64,000 bases of DNA from Streblospio benedicti (GCA_019095985.1 CM032660.1:19933068-19997067); one strand, 5' to 3'. Positions 20,160 to 32,477 are shown, counted from the first letter of the stretch. The notes: generated from the letters alone by a model not told the origin. Numbers and translations are program-made.

Positions 20160-23022
20160 GCGGAAGTCCCCAGGAGCGTTACTCAAGTCCCTCAGTAGTC
20201 CGCGGCGGTATGACAGTCCTCCCTTAAACTCAATTGAGAGGGGTGCCTGATAATCACAGTGAACAACGAGGGCACCAAGACCCAAGAGAAAGATCCTGCG
20301 TGCAAGAAACCTCTTCTTCTCAGCACCTTCAATGTCCGTACCCTGCGGGCAAGGAGTGCCACCAGCAATGCGGAAGTGCTCAAGACTGATGAGCTCTGCT
20401 ACCAGCTGAATCAGATTGGGGGAGGATTACTGGAATCCAGGAGACCAAGATCAAGCATGAGAAAGACAGGAGGAAGATGGTTAACAGCTATCCAGCAGCA
20501 TTCAGGTACACTCTGTACACGGTCTCTGCATGGGAAAATGATCAGCAAGCAGCTACTGGTGGATCGGCTTAGTGCTTGGGAAAAATACCGCCTGAGCTTC
20601 TCATAGGAGTAAGCGCATCTCGGACGCATTATGAGAGCTGACTTCAGGGGCAACCCTGCCATGACAATACTGGTAGCCTACGCCCCTACAGAAGCTGCTG
20701 AGGAATCAGTCAAAGACACCTATTTCAGCCAGCTCCGCACAACCCTAGAAGCTGTGCCCCCTCACAACTTCCTAGCCATACTCACGGACGCCAATGCCAG
20801 GATAGGGAGAGATGACGCGCTGTTCACACACACAGACAACCAATGACAATGGTTGTCAGTCACCTGGAAGTCATGGAAGAACATCTCCTAGTGGCAGCAA
20901 ATACCCTTTCCAGAAGCGCTCAGGTAAACTATGGACGTGGACTTCACCTTATAACACCCATCACCAGCTGGACTACATTTTGTGCGATCAAGTGGAAGAA
21001 CAGTGTCACTAACTGTGAAGCCTACAGCACCCTTGGCTCACTCTTCTCTGACCACAGAGGTGTGACTGCCACAGTGTCGCTGCGCCTGCGCTCCACAAAA
21101 AGCGCCAACAATAAAATCACTAAGTACATATGGAGTGATCTGGCAACCAACAAGGAAATCAAGAAAAGTATGCTGTAGAAGTTAGAAATCGGTACCACTT
21201 GTTGCTGAGCGAGTGTGATGAACCAGTTAGAGAGACTATAACAAGTTTGTCCAAGCCACAGCAAAGCAGCTAAGGAGTGTTTGAGGACCTGTCCCAAAGA
21301 AGCAAGAAGAAGGTGAAAAGCCTAGATCTAGAGTGAAAGCACTGAGAGATGAAGTAGAGGAAGCCTATGCAGCATACCTGGCTGACAGAAGAATGAAGCT
21401 TCTCGTGGCGGTACAGGAAGAAAAAGGAGGAGCTGTACAACGTCTACGCCATTGTAGACGTGGAGGAGCTGACTAATATGGTGACTGAGGCTGAGCAAGC
21501 ACATGCAAACTCGCAACACGGAGTGGCGTGGAAACTCATCAACGAGATTTCAGGCCGTCATGGTTGCTCAGTCCAGCAAGCTGGCGAACAGTCAGAAGAA
21601 AGGGTTCAACTGTGGTTCAACCATTTCAGCCAGCTACTTGGAAGGCCCCCAGAAATCAGCGACATAGACACCCCTGTTCTCACTGTATTCGACTCACTCA
21701 GGATCTCTGAAGACCCATTTACACCTGAGGAGTTTCAATCTGCTAAGAAGTCGATTCGCTGCGGCAAGGCCTGTGGTGAAGATGGCATCACGCCCGAGCT
21801 GCTCAAGTATGGAGGCCTGGATGATATTGTGCTAGGGTTTGTAAACCAGGCATACGAGGAAGGTAACATACCGGAGAAGTGGAAGACGCTAGTCATCGTC
21901 ACAGTCCCCAAGAAAGGTGACCTCACTATTCCTGACAACTACAGAGGAATCAGCCTCATCTCTCTAGTCATGAAGCTGTACAACCGCCTGATCATGAACA
22001 GACTGAGACCTGCAGTTGATCCCCTACTCAGAAACTCACAGAATGGGTTCAGGCCGAAAAGAACAACGGTTGGACAGATAGTGGCACTGAGGCGTCTACT
22101 CGAGGGTGCCCGGGCTGAAAACCTCAGCTGTGTCCTGACATTCATTGACTTCCGGAAGGCCTTCGATACAATTCACCGTGGGAAACTTATGGAGATTCTA
22201 CGAGCCTATGGAGTACCTGGGAAGATTGTGTCAGCCATTGCCGCCACCTACTCTGAAACGTGGGCCAAAGTCAGAACACCAGATGGGGACACAGAACAAT
22301 TCCAGATCCTGGCTGGCGTGCTGCAGGGCGACACACTAGCTCCATTCCTGTTTATTGTAGCCCTTGACTATGCCCTCCGATGCGCAATCAATGGCAGAGA
22401 AAAAAGTAGGCTTCACACTCACTAAAAGAGCCAGTCGCAGGGTTCCAGCCAAGACTCTTACAGACCTGGACTTTGCTGATGATATCTCACTTATCTCAGG
22501 CTCTGTCCAGAAAGCCTGTGAACTGCTGGTAGAAGTTGAACGCCAGTGTCTGAAAATTGGTCTTGGCATGAACACCAGGAAGACTAAGGTCATGGCTGAA
22601 AATGTGGAGAACCCAGAGATCAGAACCCTTGACGGAACTGTTCTAGAAGTTGTCAAAGACTTCAACTACCTGGGAGCCTGGATAGCCTCAACTCAGAACG
22701 ATATCAGGATCAGGAGAGCCCATGCATGGTCTTCACTGCACAACATGAACAGAGTGTGGTAGTCAGGGATGAATGACAATCTCAAGCGAAGACTGTTTGT
22801 CACCACTGTGGAAAGTGTGCTGCTTTATGGATGTGAAGCCTGGACCCTCACTGCCAAAGATGAGAAAGCACTGGATGGGGTATACACCCGTATGCTGAGA
22901 GCCGCCCTCAATGTTTCATGGGTAGACCATGTGAGAAGCCCTGACCTATATGGTTATCTTCCACGACTGTCGGACACCATCAGGCAGAGACGAATGAGGC
23001 TAGCTGGACACTGCATTGAGCG
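20160..23022 (+). mobile_element. RTE-like LINE, endonuclease and reverse transcriptase, decayed and cut at the 3' end
   Basis: The endonuclease start is clear: LLLSTFNVRTLRARSA at 20,310-20,360, then VAYAPTEAAEESVKDTYF near 20,670-20,730. The reverse transcriptase is open over 21,460-22,425 with VPKKGDLTIPDNYRGISL, NGFRPKRTTVGQI, FIDFRKAFDTIHR and LAGVLQGDTLAPFLFIVALD. It continues in other frames with DLDFADDISLIS (22,460-22,500) and LLYGCEAWTLT (22,818-22,850). At least three frame changes or stops separate these blocks, so it is dead. Sequence stops matching after RMRLAGHCIER (~23,022), before the usual end, so the 3' end was lost after insertion. RTE-type assignment rests on the endonuclease and thumb-region phrases. 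Confidence 0.82.
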
Positions 23023-23789
23023 CAAAATTGATATCATATTAACTTGTGTACTAAGATCTATACTTTTGTACTTATTGCAGTCTATTTTCATGTATTTTCC
23101 CAATGTGTTGTTATTTGTATAAATTTAAATAAATTGTAAATAATTAGAAAAAACTACGGGCTAGTATACGGCACTTTTGGCAGCTATTGAAACCGATCAA
23201 ATAACATTATCATTATGTGATGTGGACATCTAAAGTACATGTACGTCAATAATATGCGTATTAAGTATGAGCTGGCTGTCTGTGTTCTAGCGAATTGCGT
23301 ACAAATGTCTTGCGAATATAGCGCCCCACAAATTCTATGGGTGCATTGTGTTTGAGAGAGAAAAGCAGATACAGTGAGCAGGATAAACAGAGACAGCAAA
23401 ATAACTGATTACCGGCGGGCCATTGTTTGGCAGTACATGTTATTAGCATTACTGCGAACCCTATATCCCTTGGACATTAGTGGACCTAAGCCAAAGTGTC
23501 TCCCGATAAGGATATGACCACTGCAACTCTTTAGGAATAATCTGTTTTGTTGAAGATGGAAGGTGAGTGTGTGCTTTGTGTAACTTTTTCAGTAGGAAAT
23601 ACTAGTTGAAAAGAGTTTGCAAGTAGCACTTTGGAGGAGTAAATTGTGACTCGTCGCAAATTGTCACCACACACCAAAAAATTAATTGATTAGAAAACTT
23701 TTACGGTTTCAGTACTTTTCCACGCAAAAATTGCATTATAAGAACTGTTTATAAGTGGTGTTTGACGATGGCGCTGATTTTACTGCTCA
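23023..23789. other. Unassigned AT-rich stretch
   Basis: No gene or repeat structure could be recognised. Open frames here are short and lack recognisable motifs. Confidence 0.45.
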
Positions 23790-26060
23790 ATCAACCTCAG
23801 AATCGGCGGCAACAAATACATATAAACGGGCATTTGGCGGATGTCCCACGAATGCTGGTAGTCGGAGGAAACAATTTCCCCCTTTGAAACAGACATTGTG
23901 CGGACATCGGCTGGTGGGCTTTGGACGGAACCCGTTCAAGGCACCGAGCTCTATCGCCGATTAAGGAACTCGGCAGGCAACAGCCAAGAGTTACTTCCGC
24001 ATAAGTGGTCTCAGTAAGGAGGCGGTCTCTTTATGGATGCTTGCTTTGGTATCTTTTTGGTCGCGCAAAATGGCCTTCTTGTAGTATAGGTGGCCGTTTT
24101 AGAGAGGTGGTAGTAACGCATTTATATCTAGCAAAGATTGCGCTTGCGATCACATTTATGCACCGCGCACAACGGGGATGCAAAATGTGCGATTTTATGC
24201 ATCCCAGGGGTCGGGCTTACCCCTACATTAAAGCAGCTACCCAGTTGGGCCGGTGCACTGGACACTTACGCTCAGCTGATGAAAAATGGTGGGAAATCTA
24301 AACATGGGCCATGTATTCCAACTGTCTGCCTGCTGCGCCGACCCCACGTTTTACAAAGGCCGAACTGTCGCTGAGAGTCTGCTCCCAAAATATTTCTAGG
24401 AACATTATCGATCTGTTTGCTCTTGTACGCTCCCGAGGCATTATGCTGCTCAAAACTTCCTCAGCATACGGGGCGTACAAATATTGATAATCCTTTGGTT
24501 TTTGTATGACCATACTGCATCAAACATCCGCCTCAGATGATGGGCTATTCTCATCATACGTTGGCGTAAACTCCGCGACAAACGTTGATTGCCGATGTTT
24601 TTTTTTTTTTTCTACGTCGACCATTTTGTGCGATACGGAAATAAAACATCGGCCTTGTATGACTATCCACCAGGTCCCTGATGGCATGGTCATCACAGTC
24701 GTCCAATACTTTGGGCTGTGATGTTCATCAAAAATCATTCAATGCTACCCTTGCGCCGTCTGGCGCCCGCCCAGCGCCAATGATGGGTGATCTATCACTA
24801 GTGCGGACAACTTTGAACTTTTCAGCGTACGATGGATAAGGAATACACGTCTCGTCAACGTATGTTCAAACGCCGCGTATGGGGTTCAGCGTAGGGCGGC
24901 CTTAAGCAGCGTCCATTCGGCACATAACTGCGGATGAACGCCGTTCAGGCGCGGTACGAACGCCACGGAGACGTCTGGTTGCCGTTGGCTTTCCGCCGAG
25001 GCTTTTTTGTGCGATGGGACTTTGAGTTAACTGTCTGCTGACTATCCACTAATAGTCCCTGGTTTTGTGGTGACTGTACGTCGAATATGCGCTGGAAAAA
25101 ATCATTCAATGCCAAAATGGGTGATCTATCAGCAGATGCTTGACGCACAACTCAATTTGCCGAGAAACGTGCAACTAGACGCACGGCACGGGGATTATTG
25201 ATCGGTATTGATCCGGGGTATGGTCGGCGTGATGTAAAACGGCACCATACGACACAAGGCGTCACCAGGTGTCACCAGGTGTGATGCAAAATGGTACCAC
25301 ATGCCATCCCATGCGGCTCAAGATGTACTCTTGGGCTAATCACTTTTTGCTATGCCATTGTAGGTGCTGTCGGAAGGCAGGCGCCGTAATCCGCGGCATG
25401 ACTTTTTCCTGATACACCAAAATTTCTTATATTCTACCATCTTCCCACGTGATAACGCATTTTGGTGTAATGTAGGCGTTATAAAGGCCTTTACCCTTAC
25501 ATTAGTCTGGCCCGAAAAAATGCATTTCTAGGAACCCCGACGTAGCATGATACCGTGCAGAACGGTATGAAACGATTATACCTACGTAATAAAACTGGTT
25601 CTATTTGGTGCTGTTTGGTGGCGCGGCCATGCTGCAAGCCGAAAATTTGCTCGACATCTGCGACTTCGTAGGAGAAGTGGGCATATGCCGCCCAAACCAG
25701 TGCCGTGCACCAAAGCGATTATTAATCAACATTGATATAAATTTTGAGGGGGGTATGGTAGGCGTGATGCAAAACGGCACCATGTGACACCAGGCTTCAT
25801 ACAAAACGGCACCAGGCGGCACCAGAAGGCACAAGAAGGCACCGGGCATGATGTAAAACGGTACCACATGCAGTCCCATGCCGCCCATGATACACTCTTG
25901 GACCAATCGCTTTTTGCCATGCCGTTGTAGGTGCCGTCAGAAGCCAGACGCCGTACGCTGCGGCATGACTTTTTCCTGGTACACCGAAATTTCTTATATT
26001 TTTACCATCCTCCTGACGCATTTTGGTCTAATGTAGGGGTTGCGACATCGTTATACTGTT
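23790..26060. repeat. CpG-rich unclassified repeat block with internal duplications
   Basis: The base composition shifts to GC/CpG-rich compared with both sides. Two units of about 310 bases (25,190-25,500 and 25,735-26,050) are direct repeats about 545 bases apart. They share GGCGTGATGCAAAACGGCAC, then GGTACCACATGC, GACTTTTTCCTG and TTTCTTATATT. A second pair (24,555-24,800 and 24,960-25,140) shares AAATCATTCAATGC, GGGTGATCTATCA and TTTTGTGCGAT. Short GGCACCAG/GTCACCAG motifs repeat in tandem. No transposase reading frame is visible. It could be a non-autonomous DNA transposon cluster. Confidence 0.5.
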
Positions 26061-26844
26061 TGCCGTTGCTAACCCTAATATGTGCGTCGCTGCGCCCACA
26101 GCACATCTATACATCAGCATACAGCCAACAAGTGATAATCCTAGATTAAACACTGCTTATCAATTCTTATTGATGTGTTTTTGAACAAAACACATATTCC
26201 TCAATATATTTCAATATATGAGTTAGCAATAAATTGTTTCTATCTATATGACCACTGTCTTCGTTGTCGTCATCGTTGTCATTTATATTCAATAAATGAT
26301 TACATTGTATAAACTTGTAAATTGAGTTATGGTGTGTACGTGTTGTATGATCATCGTGAGAGAGTGCATGGGCAGATTCCGGACGAGGGCGACTCTTTTG
26401 GGCCCCCACTCCCCTACTAGTTTACCCTCTCCAAACAAGATTTCATTATTATAGGGATTTTTGTATGTTCGCTATTGGACATGCATATAAAACCCATTGT
26501 TGCCACCAACCACATTTCCATAAAACCTGGTTAAACCTGTGATTCGTAAAGATAGAATTAAATTCTCAAATTTTTAGGTGTATTTAGGACGATATATTAC
26601 CCAAACTACATCCATCTTACCCAAGAGGCAACCCCCCCATCACCTTCCTGTTATATTGTTATATTGTAACTAATTAGAATTTATGTTGGTTACATTTTAC
26701 CGTCTAACATCTATGATCGATATAAATAGGAATTTCTTAGAATTACTATTAATAGTTTTCCTATGCTACCTACAAATCGCAAATTACAAATAATTGATCA
26801 TTTCAAAATTCTTACATGTGTAATTTGATATCAAACTTTAATAG
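26061..26844. other. Upstream flank or intron of the DEG/ENaC gene
   Basis: No coding exon could be assigned. The initiator exon of the channel gene should lie here or further left, because the long exon has no good start before its first transmembrane segment. Confidence 0.45.
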
Positions 26845-29800
26845 CACAACTGGCAACCAAACAGGCATAATCTTGATGCTTCAGATATAGAGGCTGCGGA
26901 CCAGTCTGAAGAAGATGCTTCCAAGCCGTGGGTAGAGCTATGTGTAGACTTTTCCAAGACGACGACATGTCATGGTGTCCGCTTTCTCACCGAATCATCC
27001 CGCTTCTTTCTTCGCAGAGTAACGTGGACAATTTTTCTGTTACTCGCCACAGCGGCATTCATGTACCTCATGATCACCAAGCTCATGTTCTACTTTGAAT
27101 ACAACAAGGTGGTGAATGTGGCAGTTGTGTACAACACCTCGATGAAGTTTCCCGCAGTGACCATATGTAATGAGAACCCCTTTGAACTAACCTCACTCAA
27201 TGACCTGTCTATGGTGGACACCATCCGAGGCGTCAGAATGAGGCTTGAAAACAACAACGTGGAAATCGAGGAGGAACAGATGAAAAACAGACTCTTTAAG
27301 CTTGACACAAACATTTGCAGTCTGCCCCAAAATCATTTAAAATATAAACTATCACACATAAACAATATCCCAAGATACGTTTGCAGAGATGTATGCCTTG
27401 ATTTCTATGATCCACAATGCATAGGTATTTTCTACAACAGAGACTTAAGGCAGTGCATCATATCTTCATATGTGGAAAAATCTGTCAATACACCCAATAC
27501 GACCAATACAACGGTTTGTGATCAGCAGTACACGTGGGAGTTCTATAGAAAGAAAAGAGTTGTAGAACAATATGAGTTTTTATGTACATTTGAAAATAAC
27601 AATTGTGAATATCTTGTGGATAGCACAAGTGCAGAATTTCCAAATAAATTTACTATATTCTCTACCATCATATCATCGCATTATGAAAATAGGTTTTATT
27701 ATAGGAGTGTGAAAGATGTTACTTTGAATTCATTTTCGGGACAAGTGTTAGCATTTTTAAATGTTCCATACAATGATTTATGCAAAGGAAAGGTATTAAC
27801 ACCATTTTTAAATGTGACAGAAATGTGTCTTGAATTGTTCGTCACCATATTTGGTAGAACATATATGTATTCGACAACGTTTACCATACATCTTATTGGG
27901 GAAGATTTAAACACTATAAGATTACATAGAGGTGCATTAACGTCATCTCATCTCACGCAAAAGTCATGGCATCACATGTTCTTTCAGTTACCAAGTGGAA
28001 TATTCAGAATTCAGTTTAAAGTAGAATGTAGCTTAGATAACTATGTAAACTTTGACGAGACTGTTTATGCATCACCAACAGGATTAGCCATCGACAACCT
28101 GTCTCTTGGGAGGTGCAGCATGTTTTCAAACCAGCAGTGTCGTAGGTATGCTGCTTTACCAGAGATTACTCAGAACTTGCCTTACTGTCCGTGTGAGCCT
28201 GGCTGGTTTCGTTGTCATTTGGATGGTCTCTGTATCCCGGTACGCCTCACGTGTAACGGTCACAAGGACTGTCTTGATGGCTCAGATGAGGGTGCACCTT
28301 GTAGTGAAAAAATACAAATCACCTGTGATTTTGAAGATGCCTTTTTATGTGGTTACACAGTAGACGGATGGGTAAGGAATAAGGTCAATACACTGTACTT
28401 TTATGAACATATTAAAACGGACGGAAATCATTCCAAACTAGGTCATTACATGGCCCCATCTTACAAGAATATTAAAAGAGGTAATGTTGCCTATTTATCT
28501 TCGCCCCAGAGGACGATTACAACAGCAAGCCTTTTAAAATACAGAGCTAAAATCCGTGGATCTAAAATCTATGAAAGGCTAGAAGTTTTCCTAATATATA
28601 AAAATGGGTATGTGGATGCCTTTGAGTTGCCAAGTTCCAATCAGTATGGGGCGGTGAGCTATGCTTATTGGAATTACATTCAGAAGTGTGTCCCACCTGG
28701 CACATATTCTGTAGTATTTAGACTGGTATTTTTTGCTGATGTTAACTTCTATAACGAACACCAATTACCTGGTGTGGATAATGTGATCCTCGAAGAAGGA
28801 GGGTGCTCCCCATGGGCTGCGACACCGCATGACCATGGCTGTGATTTGCAGAACACATATTGCTATCCCTTGCAAACACAGATTCGTCCTGATGTACATA
28901 TATATGATTGGGTACCCAATGGAAAATCAATCAGTTTAGAACTTCGCAGGGTGTATTACACGGGATTATACCACAGTTACCATTACAATCGGTACATTCT
29001 TACTCTCCCTGCAATAGAGATAACTCGAGATAGTTGTTTAAGTTTTAATGTACACGTGAACTCCAGCGACCTGATTGAGTTTTCTGGGGTAACAGTTAGT
29101 ATAAATTACATTACAGGTGGTCTTGATTCTATCTTGCATGTGGAGACGGACTTGCTGGGTAACAGATTGATTGAGATCGATGTTCCTGCCCCAAGTTATG
29201 ACTCGCTTGTTGTCACTACCATAGTGTTCCGATTAGATACTGACTTAGTACATGACTACTCCTATTATCATATAAGTGAAATGAATGACTTTTATTCTGA
29301 ATTTGATGACTTTAATAGGGAGTTTTACATGTACATTGATGAGATATCTATAACAGCAAATCCTTGCAACATTGTTGATAATATCGATATCAAAGTACCG
29401 CTATCTGTTGAAAAGGGCAATGCAGGTGACATTACTACCGAAGCTGGATGTGGGGTGACTTGTCACGATAATAGTATTATCGAAGATCACTCAACTGTTT
29501 TGGACTTGACAACTACAAACTTTACCAACATTACCGTTCAAGACAGGACGATCCGATATTTGGGAGATTTTGATATAACTACTTATCATCTAAATTCCAA
29601 TGAATCTCTTGAATTTGTCACATCTACTTCACATAAATTTGACAACTTTCTGTTGGAATGCCGCTGGAATGGTGTGAAAGATAAAGATTGTGGTTTAGTA
29701 GAGCCCGTCAACACAGATCTTGGAGTGTGTTACACATTCAATGCTAATGGGGAGTCTGTCTTGTCCACATCTTCCACTGGTATTGGGCTGTCCTTGCTTG

Positions 29801-31464
29801 TCAATATAGAGCAATACGGCTACATGAAGGGCTTCACAAACTTTGCAGGTGTTAAAGTGTTCCTCCATGACCAAAACGAGCTTCCAATGGTTAGGGATCT
29901 GGGAATAGCAGTCCCATCAGGGGTGCGAGGGCTGCTTTCTGTCAAATACTCTGAACTCGTAAGTACTGTGGCACCGTGGGGAAACTGCTCAGACAAGCCA
30001 TCATTGTACTATGAAAATGAACCCTACACTCGGTACCGTTGCTTGCGGGCTTGTGAAACCAAAGCTATGCTCAAGTCATGTGGGTGCAGGGATGTCTACA
30101 TGCAAGGCCCAGGTGAGATGTGCGATGTGTCAACTTACCTTGAGTGTGTGAAGGGAAAGCGGCAACCACAAAACACAAACTGTAGCTGTCCAGAACCATG
30201 CCATTCTCAAAGATATTCAGCTGATGTGTCTTATTCACAGATTGCAGCATCTCATTCTGACAGTCTCCTAAGTAAGCACAACAGCTTTATCAAGAAAAAC
30301 ATATTGGCCAGTGCTGAAGTTAGACACAGAATCGAGTCCAATGGCTTCATAACAACAATGAAATTGCTCAAGAACAACATTGACACGCACTCTGTGCTCA
30401 TGATATTCATCAGAGAATCATTTCTACAAAACTACAAGACAAGTGAACGAATTGAAAGATGCCTGGAGGACTTCAGACATGTGCTTATCTTAGACATGGA
30501 GCGTCTCGGTGTGACATCCATGGACGTAAACAAAAACCTAAAATTGGATTATTCTGATTCTATAACCACAGAAATAGTTGATGAGAATCTAGAAAAACAG
30601 CAACTGTTTATTGCTAATCTTTTTGATAAGCATCTTGGTGGGAAACTAACAAAAAATGACCTGGCAAACAGCATGGATGAATTGTCCTCTTTAGTAGATA
30701 ACATAGAAGTTTTAATAGAAGAAATTAACACTAATGTTTTACAGCCTTTGCAGAATCTCATTGGGTCTGAAAAACAGGAACTACCTCGTGCTTATGATGA
30801 CTTTGGATGGGAAAGAGAGAACTTGCGCAACAATACTTGGTTGTATATAAATTGCGTTCCACATGCTAGCAAAGATATTGGTAGCTCGTTTTACTCAAAA
30901 GATCTTAGACCGTGTTTACGAGTTGAAGATTTCAGCTCAACAGAGGCAAGAGAAGTCATCAATGAGTACTACGACACACTGATGTCAATAGTTGATGACC
31001 TAAAGAAGAAATTGAAAACCAAGCACGTAGACTTCCAGCAGGCAGTTCGTGCTTATCAAGATCACCTACGGGTGCACATGAATAGGGCGGAAAACACAGC
31101 TAACACGGGACATGAATTTATACAATCCAACCTAGTTGTGCTCGACGTGTTTTATGGGGAGCTTAAGTACCAGTATGTTGTCCACGAGCCTGCCTACGAC
31201 ATGGCGTCATTTTTCAGTGATTTTGGTGGCTATATAGGGTTACTTCTCGGTTGCAGTGCATTGACTGTCCTTGAAGTATTTGATCTTCTCATTTATAATG
31301 CACTGGTAAAATGCAAGAAAAAGAAGAAACCCCGCCTAAATGTAGTTGTAAAGCCCCGTCCACACTGTTACCACTGTGCCCAAAGCGACTGGATGCGATG
31401 TTGCACTGACTGTGCCTTACCGGGAATTTGTGAGCACTTAGTACTTGTAGGAGAACATTCCTAG
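26845..31464 (+). CDS. DEG/ENaC-family channel with PAN, MAM and LDL-A modules (5' exon missing)
   Basis: One continuous exon of 4.6 kb encodes a sodium-channel subunit of the degenerin/ENaC/ASIC family. The frame is open from 26,845 (acceptor TTTAATAG or the next AAACAG). The first ATG, 27,061, lies inside TM1, so the true start is in an upstream exon. Before it, FSKTTTCHGVRFL matches the family's cytosolic N-terminus. Counting from 27,061: FPAVTICNENPF (~30-41); a PAN/apple-like cysteine segment (~85-165); MAM-like domain (~180-350, CTFENNNCEY); LDL-receptor A repeat (~378-414, CNGHKDCLDGSDEG); MAM-like (~420-580, CDFEDAFLCGY); a third MAM-like segment (~581-780); the family's ectodomain end (GVCYTFN; RYRCLRACETKAMLKSCGC; CSCPEPC); TM2 (~1380-1414) with the GxS filter as GCS in IGLLLGCSALTVLEVFDLL. 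A typical ASIC is 500-600 residues; this one exceeds 1500. The adhesion-type modules suggest binding to matrix or a ligand. Gating is unknown. Confidence 0.9.
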   Translation, partial: HNWQPNRHNLDASDIEAADQSEEDASKPWVELCVDFSKTTTCHGVRFLTESSRFFLRRVTWTIFLLLATAAFMYLMITKLMFYFEYNKVVNVAVVYNTSMKFPAVTICNENPFELTSLNDLSMVDTIRGVRMRLENNNVEIEEEQMKNRLFKLDTNICSLPQNHLKYKLSHINNIPRYVCRDVCLDFYDPQCIGIFYNRDLRQCIISSYVEKSVNTPNTTNTTVCDQQYTWEFYRKKRVVEQYEFLCTFENNNCEYLVDSTSAEFPNKFTIFSTIISSHYENRFYYRSVKDVTLNSFSGQVLAFLNVPYNDLCKGKVLTPFLNVTEMCLELFVTIFGRTYMYSTTFTIHLIGEDLNTIRLHRGALTSSHLTQKSWHHMFFQLPSGIFRIQFKVECSLDNYVNFDETVYASPTGLAIDNLSLGRCSMFSNQQCRRYAALPEITQNLPYCPCEPGWFRCHLDGLCIPVRLTCNGHKDCLDGSDEGAPCSEKIQITCDFEDAFLCGYTVDGWVRNKVNTLYFYEHIKTDGNHSKLGHYMAPSYKNIKRGNVAYLSSPQRTITTASLLKYRAKIRGSKIYERLEVFLIYKNGYVDAFELPSSNQYGAVSYAYWNYIQKCVPPGTYSVVFRLVFFADVNFYNEHQLPGVDNVILEEGGCSPWAATPHDHGCDLQNTYCYPLQTQIRPDVHIYDWVPNGKSISLELRRVYYTGLYHSYHYNRYILTLPAIEITRDSCLSFNVHVNSSDLIEFSGVTVSINYITGGLDSILHVETDLLGNRLIEIDVPAPSYDSLVVTTIVFRLDTDLVHDYSYYHISEMNDFYSEFDDFNREFYMYIDEISITANPCNIVDNIDIKVPLSVEKGNAGDITTEAGCGVTCHDNSIIEDHSTVLDLTTTNFTNITVQDRTIRYLGDFDITTYHLNSNESLEFVTSTSHKFDNFLLECRWNGVKDKDCGLVEPVNTDLGVCYTFNANGESVLSTSSTGIGLSLLVNIEQYGYMKGFTNFAGVKVFLHDQNELPMVRDLGIAVPSGVRGLLSVKYSELVSTVAPWGNCSDKPSLYYENEPYTRYRCLRACETKAMLKSCGCRDVYMQGPGEMCDVSTYLECVKGKRQPQNTNCSCPEPCHSQRYSADVSYSQIAASHSDSLLSKHNSFIKKNILASAEVRHRIESNGFITTMKLLKNNIDTHSVLMIFIRESFLQNYKTSERIERCLEDFRHVLILDMERLGVTSMDVNKNLKLDYSDSITTEIVDENLEKQQLFIANLFDKHLGGKLTKNDLANSMDELSSLVDNIEVLIEEINTNVLQPLQNLIGSEKQELPRAYDDFGWERENLRNNTWLYINCVPHASKDIGSSFYSKDLRPCLRVEDFSSTEAREVINEYYDTLMSIVDDLKKKLKTKHVDFQQAVRAYQDHLRVHMNRAENTANTGHEFIQSNLVVLDVFYGELKYQYVVHEPAYDMASFFSDFGGYIGLLLGCSALTVLEVFDLLIYNALVKCKKKKKPRLNVVVKPRPHCYHCAQSDWMRCCTDCALPGICEHLVLVGEHS

Positions 31465-32477
31465 TAAATATAGTTTTAAAAAGAGCCCTGCATCCATAGT
31501 AGTCTCTCATGATTCATGTTGCACTTTCTGATGAGTTCTTGACATGGGATTCCCACCATGGTCTTTTTGCAGCGTCAGTTTTGTATATCTTCGTCCTGGT
31601 GTCATCTCGTTCTTTTATAATGGACTCCCTAGTGAACACACAACTTGGATATCCATAATTTGTCAGTGATTACATCAATTTTGAGCATCATCCTCTGTCA
31701 TAGAAGAACTGGCATTCTGTTGGGAGCGTAGAACACACTAATAATTTTGTGCTCAACTGGACGGTTGGTCGATCTGGTGTAGGTACAAGTTATTATTCAT
31801 CAAACAGTGATAAATTGTTAGCTTCGGACTTCGATGTTAACCATGTAGTGAGACGAACGTTTTGTGTATGTCATCAATCATGCATCCTGCACATATCGAT
31901 ATCACAGTTATGGAGGGTGCGGCGCGCTATGGCTATGGCCATTCTATAATATCCTGTATTGAGGCATTGTGAACTGTTACTGCAACAGACGATCCCATAG
32001 ATTTCCTGTAGTACTGTCCATGGCAGATGTGTATTCAATATTGGTGCATTGTATCTCAATGGTTGAAACATAGAACATTGCCAATATAACCACATTGGCA
32101 GGCGCATACCTGGAAATGACACGTTTTCATCCTCATAGTGACTTTACTCAACTTGACACAAATCATAAACTTTAATGTGATATTCTGTATAATGTATTTG
32201 TAAGTACTTTATTGAATAAATGGTCATTTTGTAGGTGCGTTTTACATTTTTACTTTTTAGAAATACGTTTGTGTTCTCTTTATTTCAAACACATTTTGAA
32301 AAGAAATATTTTCCTACCCAGATGAGAATCCCTCATTAACCTCAATGCTTTGTACACCTTTAACCCTCTAATTACCAGCTGACAACCGTCTCAGAAACGT
32401 CCATCAATTACTTAAGATTTCACGTGTAAGGCTCATTGCATATTGTGTGTATCATATGAGTAAATTTTTATTTCTTT
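31465..32477. other. 3' untranslated region of the channel gene and flank
   Basis: No coding potential is seen. A poly(A) signal lies at 32,215. Short open frames on either strand lack motifs. Confidence 0.5.
32215..32220 (+). terminator. Candidate poly(A) signal of the DEG/ENaC gene
   Basis: AATAAA followed within 15 bases by TTTTGTAGGTGCG, a plausible GU-rich element, about 750 bases after the stop codon. It gives a 3' UTR of ordinary length. Confidence 0.55.

Noticed and set aside
24600-24612. Possible poly-A tail of a retroposon (T run)
   Set aside because: Too short, and no target duplication or retroposon body could be defined on either strand.
25190-26050. CRISPR-like array
   Set aside because: The repeated units are ~310 bp with ~545 bp spacing in a eukaryotic repeat block; no short regular repeats and spacers.
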